A stretch of 64,000 bases of DNA from JANXLS01 sp035308565 (GTDB taxonomy: Bacteria > Planctomycetota > SZUA-567 > H5-PLA8), in the NCBI GenBank assembly GCA_035308565.1, contig DATGGK010000055.1, forward strand, positions 11,869-75,868, written 5' to 3'. Shown here piece by piece: positions 44,401 through 51,300 of the stretch. The first letter of the stretch is position 1. The number at the start of each line of letters is the position of its first letter. Below the pieces are notes generated by a model, which was not told where the DNA came from, did no database searches, and saw only the letters and a list, made by a program, of their open reading frames with translations. The translations under genes were made by a program, and so were the position numbers.

Positions 44401-47139
44401 CAGAAGCGATAGTGTGCCCGGCCCGTACGAGGTTAGCGCGTTTGCCGCCACACCGCTGATGACGCCGGCGATGGTGAAACTCTTGCCCGCTCCGGAAGGC
44501 CCGACATTGATTGAGACTGGCGCGCCGCCCAAAATCAGCCCCAGCGTTGTATCGAGCGTGTGATTGGCCGCGGCGGGATCGACCGTAATCACATTCGTGA
44601 CGGTCAGACTGCTGGCGTTAAGCGTTGCCACTATGATGGGAGTGGTAGTTGTCGCGTCGAACACCAGATTCGGAATGGACAGGCCGGCAATATTCATGTT
44701 CGTAGGCTGAAAAGTGCCGCTGCCGGTCAAAACCACGATGTCCCCATTTTGAGGCGCGCGCCCCGCCGCCGTGCCATTGATATTCCAATTTCCCGCGTCG
44801 CCCCAGTTTAGACTCGTGCTGCCATTCCATGTCAGCGTGGTCGCGCTTATAGTGGGTACGCCCACGGCTTCCAGTTCGCCAAATCCGGTATAAGCATTCG
44901 TTTGTGTCCCAAAATTAAATCTGATATTGGCAACGCCAGTCAGGCCCGACACGGCCATGTTCACCGCTACGCTCAGTGTTCCCGCCGTCGCGGCCACATT
45001 CACCGTGGCTCCAGGTATCGCGGCAAACGTGTTCGGAGCCGCCGCGGTAGAATAAGAGACGGTGAAATTGGGGCTTGTTTGCGCGTTGCTGTTCCAACTC
45101 GTATACGCGTTTATTGCCGTGACATCGTAACCGGCCGCATTGGCTCCCAAGGAGTATGTAATCGAGGCGTTGCTGCCGATGGTGTACGACGAGCCCACAG
45201 TGTTCGCCACCACAAGCTTATCGGTTAAAAGAGTGACTGCCGCGCCGCTTCCTCCAGATCCGGCCGATCCATTCGTATTGACCGACGGGGATTTTCCAGC
45301 GATCAAGTTGTTGCCTGCCGGGAAAAAGCTGGCAAGCTGCGCATTGGAACTTTGAGCCGTCGTGACAACCGTGGCGCTGGTTACGTATAAGTAACTGTTA
45401 ATGAGCGTTCCCGTTTGAGCATCCGGATTTGTGACGGTTACGTTTTGGTAACCGGCAGTCCCAGCCGGAACCGTTGCAGTTAAACTCGTGTTGCTGTTGA
45501 CATTTACGCCCGTTGCGGCCACGCCGCCGATCGACACCGTGGCGGTCGGCGCAAAACCAGTTCCCGTGATCATGACACCCTCGCCGCCGGCAGTCGGTCC
45601 GCTGGGCGGCGATATGGCGCTCACCGTGGGAGCGGATGCCGACGTGTAACTGAAGCCTTGAGGCGACGAAGAGGTGCCCGGCAGAGTGACTGGCGGGAAT
45701 CCCGTGTTGGTCAACGTGATATCCGCTGGACCCGTATAAGGATAGGCGGCAGGCAAATTGCAGGTGAGTTGGGTGCCGCTGATTGCTTGAACATTGGTCG
45801 CAGTGACCGTCGTTCCCCCCGTCGGATACGTGAATTGAACCAATGTGGCCGCACTCAGGTTGGTGCCGTTGATCGTAAAGTTGAATGCGCCGGTATTGGG
45901 GCCAGTAGTTGGAGAAACGCCGGTAATCGTGGGCGCGGCGGCGACCGCCACAGGAAACGTCACTACAAAGTACGATATGTCGCCTTCATTGGTCGCGGCC
46001 GTTTGCAATTTGCGTTCCAAGTGCAACGTTGTCGCGTTTGTAAATGAAGGAACGATTGACGCATCATCCAATGCAGTGATGTCGCCGTTTGCTGCGAGGT
46101 TAAAGCCGATTCCCACATTGATGAGCGCCATGCTCGCAGAAAGCGTCGTGTTTGCGATTGTAATATCAGAGGAGGTAGTTCCAGAGGCCATGATCGGCGT
46201 TCCGGTCAGGACCGTAAAATTTGGATTGCTGATGACAAACCAAGAGCAAGTTATGGTCTTGCTGGTCCCTTGGGCTTCCTGAAATGCAACATTTGTCGTT
46301 GTGGAGATTATTCCCCGGACGCACATTTTATCTTCAGCGCCCGCCGTTCCGGTATTGCCCGTGCGCAAGCTGAATACAAGAAAGGACTGGCTGAGGTTTA
46401 CAGCCGGACTAAGCGTCGCGTTAAAGGGAGTGTTGTTGCCGTTATTGCCGCCCTTCGCCACGCTTCCGGATTGTACGAGCGTCGTGCTATCCGTAAACGT
46501 AACCACCTGCCAAGCCACCGCCAACGCATAATTACTTGTGTCGCGTTGAAGCGCTAAGTTTGTTGTGCTGGTGATCGTCGCCGCAACATTCAACGAATCG
46601 TTTTGGCCGCCGTTGTTTGTAGGCGTGCGCACAGTCAATAGCGCAAAGGACTTGCCCGCCGTCGCACCGCTGATAACGATATTTTTCGCGACTCCAGCGG
46701 CCTCTCCGCCTGGAAAGTCCGTCGAATCAAGACCGCGCTGCACCGAGACGCCGTTGGCAAATTCGATCACCTGGTATTTGGCAATCCACGCAGTGATACC
46801 GGCATTTGCTCCGGGAGTGATCGTAACCTGTGTGCCTGCGGGGTTGAGTTCAAAAGTACATAACATTTGCGCGTTGGAGTCGGCGTTGCCCTCGACGTAT
46901 CCGACGACGTAAGCCATGGCGGCATTGACTGCCGTCGGCAGTGTGACAATCTGCACCGTCCCCCCGCCCGCCGCCATGTCAACCGAGCCGGTTTGCACAG
47001 TCTTTACGCTGGCCACGTCCGCGTGCGCGCACGCCGCAAGCAGGAAAAGCGCTGGCAGCAGCGCCGATTTGACAATGTTCCGTGCAGCCAGGCCGAAGAT
47101 CGCCTTCTGAAAAAATGCGTTGTGAGCCAAAATTTGCAT
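38437..47139 (-). CDS. Giant secreted protein: IPT/TIG domains, beta-strand repeats, L-type lectin-like domain and C-terminal C25 peptidase
   Basis: The 2,900-residue protein starts with a signal peptide (residues 1-41; GAGG upstream of the ATG). Regions: an unrecognised repeated N-terminal part (42-395); two IPT/TIG domains (about 400-485, 503-590); a discoidin-like part (595-755); autotransporter-type strand repeats; an L-type (legume) lectin-like domain (about 1450-1650, with GGGLGYVGM); an FnIII-like module (about 1975-2060); and a C25 peptidase (about 2500-2880) with His in YIGHGN (2744) and Cys in QSTCTANW (2777). It ends in -VPGQF, as does the paralog at the left edge; the two share roughly the last 900 residues. 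No outer-membrane barrel is present. Inferred role: a carbohydrate-binding surface protease. Confidence 0.85.
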   Translation of the reverse strand: MQILAHNAFFQKAIFGLAARNIVKSALLPALFLLAACAHADVASVKTVQTGSVDMAAGGGTVQIVTLPTAVNAAMAYVVGYVEGNADSNAQMLCTFELNPAGTQVTITPGANAGITAWIAKYQVIEFANGVSVQRGLDSTDFPGGEAAGVAKNIVISGATAGKSFALLTVRTPTNNGGQNDSLNVAATITSTTNLALQRDTSNYALAVAWQVVTFTDSTTLVQSGSVAKGGNNGNNTPFNATLSPAVNLSQSFLVFSLRTGNTGTAGAEDKMCVRGIISTTTNVAFQEAQGTSKTITCSWFVISNPNFTVLTGTPIMASGTTSSDITIANTTLSASMALINVGIGFNLAANGDITALDDASIVPSFTNATTLHLERKLQTAATNEGDISYFVVTFPVAVAAAPTITGVSPTTGPNTGAFNFTINGTNLSAATLVQFTYPTGGTTVTATNVQAISGTQLTCNLPAAYPYTGPADITLTNTGFPPVTLPGTSSSPQGFSYTSASAPTVSAISPPSGPTAGGEGVMITGTGFAPTATVSIGGVAATGVNVNSNTSLTATVPAGTAGYQNVTVTNPDAQTGTLINSYLYVTSATVVTTAQSSNAQLASFFPAGNNLIAGKSPSVNTNGSAGSGGSGAAVTLLTDKLVVANTVGSSYTIGSNASITYSLGANAAGYDVTAINAYTSWNSNAQTSPNFTVSYSTAAAPNTFAAIPGATVNVAATAGTLSVAVNMAVSGLTGVANIRFNFGTQTNAYTGFGELEAVGVPTISATTLTWNGSTSLNWGDAGNWNINGTAAGRAPQNGDIVVLTGSGTFQPTNMNIAGLSIPNLVFDATTTTPIIVATLNASSLTVTNVITVDPAAANHTLDTTLGLILGGAPVSINVGPSGAGKSFTIAGVISGVAANALTSYGPGTLSLLNVANTYLGATIVGGPSTLQPVFLANGGLPSSIGQSSNASASLVLLGGTLSYTGASVTIDRGFSVTSDARLNITTAGTTLETTGTGIGTAGVNAVLSFVGPGTFKISGTNDNVALDANVIAGTVLLNKTSNGGVHSLAILVIVGGTGTIQITGTGGDQIYDNTVVLVNTGGTFDLNGANESIAALGGSGGTVTNSSATSNSFFTIGNATGSSANTFPGVIQDGATMKVSLAKAGAATQTLTGANTFTGGTQISAGILSVNTISDSGTSALGPAASGVTLTGGTLQYTGTAAVTTTRSFNALGTGTGGTLDVNNAAGVLNINSQFSFTAQATVNKVGAGTLSLQGATGNTNLIANVQAGTLALAKTSSATVHAVDGISAIVAGATVKITGTGGDQILGSGPTGPAGLVNMGGGTFDLGGQSESIDRLFGTGVVTNSVSSSTSTLTLGESNGGGTTFGTTYTGTIVNGGGGTGIVNLAKVGTGTVVLSNTANSYGTTSVTNAGTLASTVPGALGNGAITLNANATLDAGTLIPPTLGGFGVSGTGWSKNGGAAIASDVATLTDNNGNEARSVFPTSKVAYSGGFTASFVYTLVNPNNTPADGVTFCLQNVAATTVGNNGGGLGYVGMLTSYAITINVYNATQAGGSQIGTGVNGVQQPQVTTTGVNLASGDPIQFTVTYNSTAQTVVVNLKDLTTNGTFTNTYTAQNIATSVTGTTCYVGFTGGTGGANCTETISNFAYNSGTPNTPVTVYPNNVSIQGPASNIKVTVPVGTTTLTLGTLALASGATFNVLPSANTASGQSYGLTFGATTLAGPTVNVANNGAGTGVLTLGALNDGGTVQAITLNAGGTTTGSLVLSAPANTLSNSTGISVAGGTLKLGAATVLGATPNVTVASGATLDGNGQTIGGTVRGLGSMINALAFTPAGARLWPGTTSSVASLNANELLTGANVDLSGGGKLSLILHNANSHSQSLNLSGALTLGGTSSLSLGFDAPSTVPVQYTVVTTAAGGIANAFNGVLAGTMQYGNDYDVIYTDGTTPTVSPAPGATITPAANQIIVKFKSSAVTPVKIESFAAMAQGAGAMLEWTAISEYQNLGFNVYRRAVQEPRTPVSGWQRVNSALISGRITNADAKTYRVYDWAAPGMYEYKLESVSVRGVSETYAKVASAVIEAFGAELSAEGFDAAVSSVGTAKELKLGATLSAKFASEPRTSVGGQSSVTESHEPRLHGSGNAALAFDAQGKLTLPAASVRALNPNDAPPGQAAKPVASGTNLDGLGGPSYAASARWFSTGTSKPASYTGAKVVYNAPGVLLIPQAMLPAGFNAKHLSIVREGVSMTALAVTSDGLVVFAPGYQDDYTDKDAIFLRNTSGATAAGQIPHANGLFAGTQAVNTQTPAAVTSTYHDVYFDFSLRPFTFAPWFSSQYLTDGTDQSFSVSTPNASSGAASLTVNLWSLTQVDGVSPDHALQVLVNGQPVGQATWSGGNTMMQIAFQIPSGVLTNGANQIDLVTPTLDGVASQISFLHSMTIGYTKSLDGSTPLDVYNLSAYSKLFEIRNVPSNIVWVVDARYPDRAALAAYESQAQANGTYTLRFNAASGGTGHYLVVPAAQENLPISVTKRQVAPVKAMTYMPVGPAQFSSAVQPLLMQRAKEGLRGSFVDQEQIFDYYNYGRYGPAGIQNAVRSVRPQYLLLLGRTTYDYRNYSGLGVDPLCPTFLVSTTFWAQATSDSMFGDLGRGYPEIAVGRLPVNDAGELSNAVTHVLSNTGLTTGYRVHAAADRADPDAGDFAGEADAIAQAHPDLMWQPNYLGVTYQTSPEVTAALTAAANGGADLLMYIGHGNAVRLGNEVPRILDNDMVSAWTGSAVFLQSTCTANWMAKNETGYQSIAIQALTQPQGGISASIASSTYMNSQNATEFMSQLLTNAGTTQRWGNALLKTQQWAYAKGGGFYIDLSNTEQIFGDPAMPVLSKAAAAPAGGPTGAKTGGSSGSVPGQF
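40576..40597. repeat. REP-like palindrome within the second C25 gene (copy 2)
   Basis: Perfect arms GGACGGGC and GCCCGTCC surround CTCCGA. It encodes a DGLGGPS stretch. It corresponds in sequence to the palindrome at 11501-11522 but at a different place in the protein, so it was acquired independently. Confidence 0.6.
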
Positions 47140-47565
47140 TGGAATTTCCTCAGGGTGCCCTATTTCGGATTTCTAAAAGAGAAAAAAGAGACTTCGCGCA
47201 TGACAATGCTGAATTGCCTGCAAGCCCGACGACTTGCTTTATGGCTAAAAAAGCATATCCGATATCCAATTCCCTCTCGTTAAAGCGATTATCAAAAGGA
47301 AAAAAAATTATTTTAGACCCAAATCTCTTTCTTGCGAATGTGGAGTAATTGCCTTGTTATGCAGCTACACCGATTTGCGAAAAATAGTGAAAGAACTCAA
47401 AGAAATCGTTGCCGTTCATGCGGCTCGGCGGGCTGCACGGGTCCCAATTCAATTTTTTCAGCCGTGTATTGCCGCGAATTCGCGTCTATAATCGACGCGG
47501 GAATTGATAGAGCGATTGCGGCTTCGAAACGGCGGCGGAATGCTGCGGGGTGCGAACGCCGTTGA
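47140..47565. other. AT-rich intergenic region with a shared promoter copy
   Basis: This 426-bp gap separates the giant C25 gene from the VapBC-like pair. It is markedly AT-richer than the genes from 47161 to 47400. Its last 100 bp (47452-47554) is a direct repeat of 48205-48306 and contains a TATAAT. No other gene is supported. Confidence 0.5.
47452..47554 (+). repeat. Direct repeat R1 (about 100 bp), with a promoter-like TATAAT
   Basis: The stretch is nearly identical to 48205-48306. Both share TTTTTTCAGCCGTG, GCGTCTATAATCGACGC and CGATTGCGGCTTCGA. The TATAAT lies at 47487-47492, flanked by GCGTC/GACGC symmetric arms. The two copies bracket the VapBC-like module. A weaker copy of the core lies near 60221-60231. 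Confidence 0.75.
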
Positions 47566-47817
47566 ATGAAGAAAACGATGAACATGACCATTGAAGTGGA
47601 GCTGCCGGAGTTGCTGGCGCAGGAGGCCAAAGCGTGCGGGCTGCTGGAATCCCGCCGCCTTGCGGAATTGCTCAACAAAGCGCTGCGCCGCGACCGCGCT
47701 CGGAAGGAATTTGGACAGATGCTCGGCGCGCTGCACTCTCTTCCCGGCGAACCGATGACGCCTGAAGAAACTCAAAACGAGATCGATGCGGCACGAGCGG
47801 CGAGGAAGAAGGCGTGA
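47566..47817 (+). CDS. Small antitoxin-like protein (VapB-like)
   Basis: The 83-residue protein has a beta strand (MTIEVELPE) then helices, and ends in a basic tail, as in many AbrB/VapB-like antitoxins. Its stop overlaps the next gene's GTG start by four bases. An in-frame ATG at 47578 is an alternative start. It probably once controlled the PIN toxin that follows. Confidence 0.65.
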   Translation: MKKTMNMTIEVELPELLAQEAKACGLLESRRLAELLNKALRRDRARKEFGQMLGALHSLPGEPMTPEETQNEIDAARAARKKA

Positions 47818-48182
47818 TAGCGGTCATTGACACGAATCTGTTTATCTCCGGCCTGCTGTGGGGCAACATACCGGGGCGGCTTCTCGCCGCTGCGGCGAGC
47901 GCCGTTTTTCAGGCCCGAAGGGCCGAACTTCTAAAGCCCAGGGCGCAGCAACGCGAAGCCCTGGGTCGAAACGCCTGTGCGATCCAAAGCCCTGAAGGGG
48001 CGAACTCACGGCTACATCGGAGGCTTGCGCGGAAATTCGCCGCCGGTAGTCCGCCCCTTTGGGGCTTTGGGTATTCCTTTGCGTTTTCACCCAGGGCTGC
48101 GCCCTGGGCTTTAAAAGTTCGCCCCTTTGGGGCTGAACAGCGGCGTCTTGCTTCGCAAGACAAATGCGGGCCGGACGCCTGA
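47814..48182 (+). pseudogene. PIN-domain (VapC-like) toxin gene, truncated by a repeat element
   Basis: The GTG start yields MIAVIDTNLFISGLLWGN, the characteristic N-terminus of PIN-domain RNases with the first catalytic Asp. After about 30 residues the frame enters a structured repeat (47911-48134), and the remaining translation has no PIN features or later acidic residues. The toxin is therefore probably inactive. Confidence 0.7.
47911..48134. repeat. Structured repeat with imperfect terminal inverted arms, inserted in the PIN gene
   Basis: The left arm (47911-47966) and right arm (48089-48134) are inverted copies sharing GAACTTYTAAAGCCCAGGGC and AGCCCTGGGT blocks. Internal parts repeat CCCCTTTGGGGC and CCTGAAGGGGCG motifs. 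A similar CCCTGAAAGGGCG lies near 23459. There is no transposase, so it is a non-autonomous or palindromic repeat element. Confidence 0.6.
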
Positions 48183-48204
48183 ACCACGGGGCGGAGAGAA
48201 TTTC

Positions 48205-48306
48205 ATTTTTTCAGCCGTGCATTGCCGCGGATTTGCGTCTATAATCGACGCGGGAATTGATTGAGCGATTGCGGCTTCGACACGGCGGCGGAATGCTGGG
48301 GGTGCG
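48205..48306 (+). repeat. Direct repeat R2 (about 100 bp), with a promoter-like TATAAT
   Basis: The second copy of the 47452-47554 repeat lies just upstream of the LamG/MBG giant gene. It carries TATAAT at 48240-48245 within GCGTC/GACGC. It may provide an additional upstream promoter. Confidence 0.7.
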
Positions 48307-48322
48307 CGATGAACGAGAATCG

Positions 48323-48360
48323 ACGACAAAAAGGTGGAAATTTTAGGGGGGGGGTATAAT
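48323..48360 (+). promoter_or_regulatory. G-tract promoter of the LamG/MBG giant gene (9 G, TATAAT)
   Basis: A run of nine G (48346-48354) directly precedes TATAAT (48355-48360). Transcription from here would leave a leader of about 27 nt before GGGGAGGG and the ATG at 48394. The candidate -35 (ACGACA, 48323-48328) is 26 bp from the -10, which equals 17 bp plus the nine G. The block aligns base by base with the leader of the paralog at 60376, where the run has ten G. Confidence 0.6.
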
Positions 48361-48393
48361 ACCTTACTTAAATCATGCCGGGGAGGGTCACGC

Positions 48394-51300
48394 ATGAGAC
48401 GATTTCTTTTCGGGCGCGATCTGCGCGCCGCCGTTTGCATATTAACGCTGATTTTCGTTTGCTCGGTGCGAGCGGCTTCCGGGCCGGTTGCTTACTATAC
48501 TTTTGACGAAGCCTCGGGAACCGTCGCGCTGGACTCCTCAGGCAACGGATACAATGGTGCGTTGACAGGCGGCGTGACTCGAGTACCCGGAATAAATGGG
48601 AACGCGCTGAATTTCGATGGATCGACCGGATACGTGGAAGTGCCCTATTCCGCAGCGCTGAACACCCCGCAATTTACGATTTCGGTAGCGGTCAAGCTTA
48701 CTGGAGGGCAAGGAACAAACCGGTCCGTAATAACGTCTCGCAACTCCTCGCCGACGCTTGGCTTCGTTATTTACGCGACAGATACCAATCAGTGGCAGTT
48801 TTGGACGGGCGCTAATTCAAACGTCACTTGGAACTATCTCGTTGGGCAGAATGTCACGCTCAATACTTGGACATTTTTGTCCGCAACTTATGATGGCACC
48901 ACGATGCGGCTATATCAAAACGGAGTGCTGAGTAATTCGTTAACAGCGCCGTATACCGTAAACGTTAATAAACCGTTGCGTATTGGGGCGGGCGCGACGG
49001 AAGGCACACCACAATTCTTCTTTCCCGGATTGATTGACGATGTGCGCGTTTATAATCGCGCGCTTTCCGCCGCCGAAATTGCTCAAGCGCTTCCCGCATC
49101 AGTTACACTTCCGGACACCTACAGTATGGTAGCCAGTCAAACGCTGACAGTCGCCGCACCGGGAGTAATGGCTAACGATATCAGCTTCAATGGAAATATT
49201 TTGTCGGCGGTACGCGATACTGATGTTTCGCACGGGACTTTGAATTTCAACGCAGACGGCTCTTTTGTGTATACGCCAGCCAACGGCTATACCGGTGCGG
49301 ATTCATTTACTTATCATACCGACAATGGAAGTGGGGGTTTGTCTGCCTCGACACCTGTAACGTTCAACGTTGGAACATTAAGATCAGGAACAGTCGTTCT
49401 ATACTCGTTTGACGAGGGGGCGGGCACAGCCGCGCACGATTCGTCCGGCAATGGCAATGACGGAGCGCTGACAAACGGACCGGTCTGGGTTGCTGGAGTT
49501 GAGGGCACCGCACTCAGTTTTAATGGTATCAACCAATATATAAATGACGCCAGTTTCAATTGGCCATCGGGCGGCCCAGTCACGGTTGCGTTTTGGAACT
49601 ATGTGGCCGCTTCCCAAGTTCAAGGCTCCTGCGCATTTGGCGCCGGGACCGGCGATCCGAATCGCTTTCAGGCACACGCGCCGAATAGTGACTCCAATAT
49701 TTATTGGGACTATGGAAATATTCAGGGTGCGGGGCGAATTATGGCCAACTACGCGCCTTATTTAGACAAATGGACGCATGTAGCGCTGGTTTCTGCTGGA
49801 GTGGGAGGAAATTTTAAAGCTATTTACCTTAATGGCCAACTGGTCGCTTCAGCCTCCTCTTCTGACGGTCCCCAGGTTCCGATTTCGATCCTACAGGTGG
49901 GCCATTCGGCGGCTGATCCGGTTGGCTCGACGCACCATCACGGCATAATTGACGATTTTCAAATCTACAACCGTGTTCTTTCTGCATACGAAATTCAAAG
50001 TCTTACAACGGGCTCATCCCCTACGACAGTTGCCGCAGTGAGTGCCGTCGCATCGTATGGCGGAACGCAGACAATTACGTTGGACGCCAATATAACGGCG
50101 AGTGCGGCTGTGAACGAAGGAACGGTGACTTTCCAAATCATGAACGGCGCAACGGCAATTGGCAACGCCGCGACCTCGGGAACGGTATCCAATGGCAATG
50201 CAAGCGTCTCCTACGCTTTGCCATCGGGAACATCCGTTGGCAGTTATACAATCTCAGCGTCCTATAGCGGCGGAGCGACATACGCTCCAAGCAGCGACAA
50301 TACCGATACGTTGACAATTAACAAAGTATCGTTGACGGTAAACGCTAACAACGTAATTCGCGCGTATGGATCGGCGAATCCCACGCTGACGGGTTCAATC
50401 GTGGGTATCCAGAACAGCGATAACATCACCGCCACGTACGCGACGAGCGCCGGTCTTACGAGCATCGTGGGCGGTTATTCCATCGTTCCGACGCTGGTTG
50501 ACCCAGGCAATAGGCTCGTTAATTACACTGTCACGTCGAACAATGGCACGCTGACTGTTTCCGCTGCGCCGTTGTCGGTGACGCCCGCAAACCTTAGCCG
50601 GGCTTATGGCGCGGCGAATCCCACATTGAGTGGTACGATCACCGGAATTAAAAATAGCGATAACATCACGGCGACGTATGCCACGAGCGCCACAGTGTTG
50701 AGCGCGGTTGCCAACTATTCCATCGTTCCCACGCTCATTGACCCAAGTAATAAGTTGAGCAACTACTCAGTGACCTCCAACAATGGTACATTGACGGTAA
50801 CTCAAGCCGGGTTGACAGCGGTGGCCTTCAACGCCAGCCGCGCCTACGGCGCGGCCAATCCCACCTTCAGCGGAATACTTTCCGGCGTGTTGAATGGCGA
50901 CAACATTCTGGCGGCGTACAACACCACGGCAACTCCGGCGAGCAGCATCGGAAATTATGCGATTACTCCCTCGTTGCTCGACCCGGACGGCAAGCAGAGC
51001 AACTATTCGGTGACTTTGTCCAACGGCACCTTAAATGTGACCACGGCGCCTTTGTCTGTTGCTGCGGCAAATGTCTCGCGCCCTTATGGGGCGGCAAATC
51101 CAACGCTGACGGGCACAATCACCGGCATTCAAAACAACGACAACATCACGGCGACGTACGCCACAAGTGCGACGCCGCAGAGTTTGATTGGCAATTACAA
51201 CATCGTGCCCACGCTGGTCGATCCAGGCAGCAAATTGAGCAACTACTCGGTCACGTCCACGAATGGCACACTGACTGTCGGCACAGCGGCGTTGACGGTC

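Noticed and set aside
48346..48354. G-quadruplex at the G tract
   Set aside because: A single run of nine G with no further runs nearby does not make the usual four-tract pattern; slippage is a better explanation.
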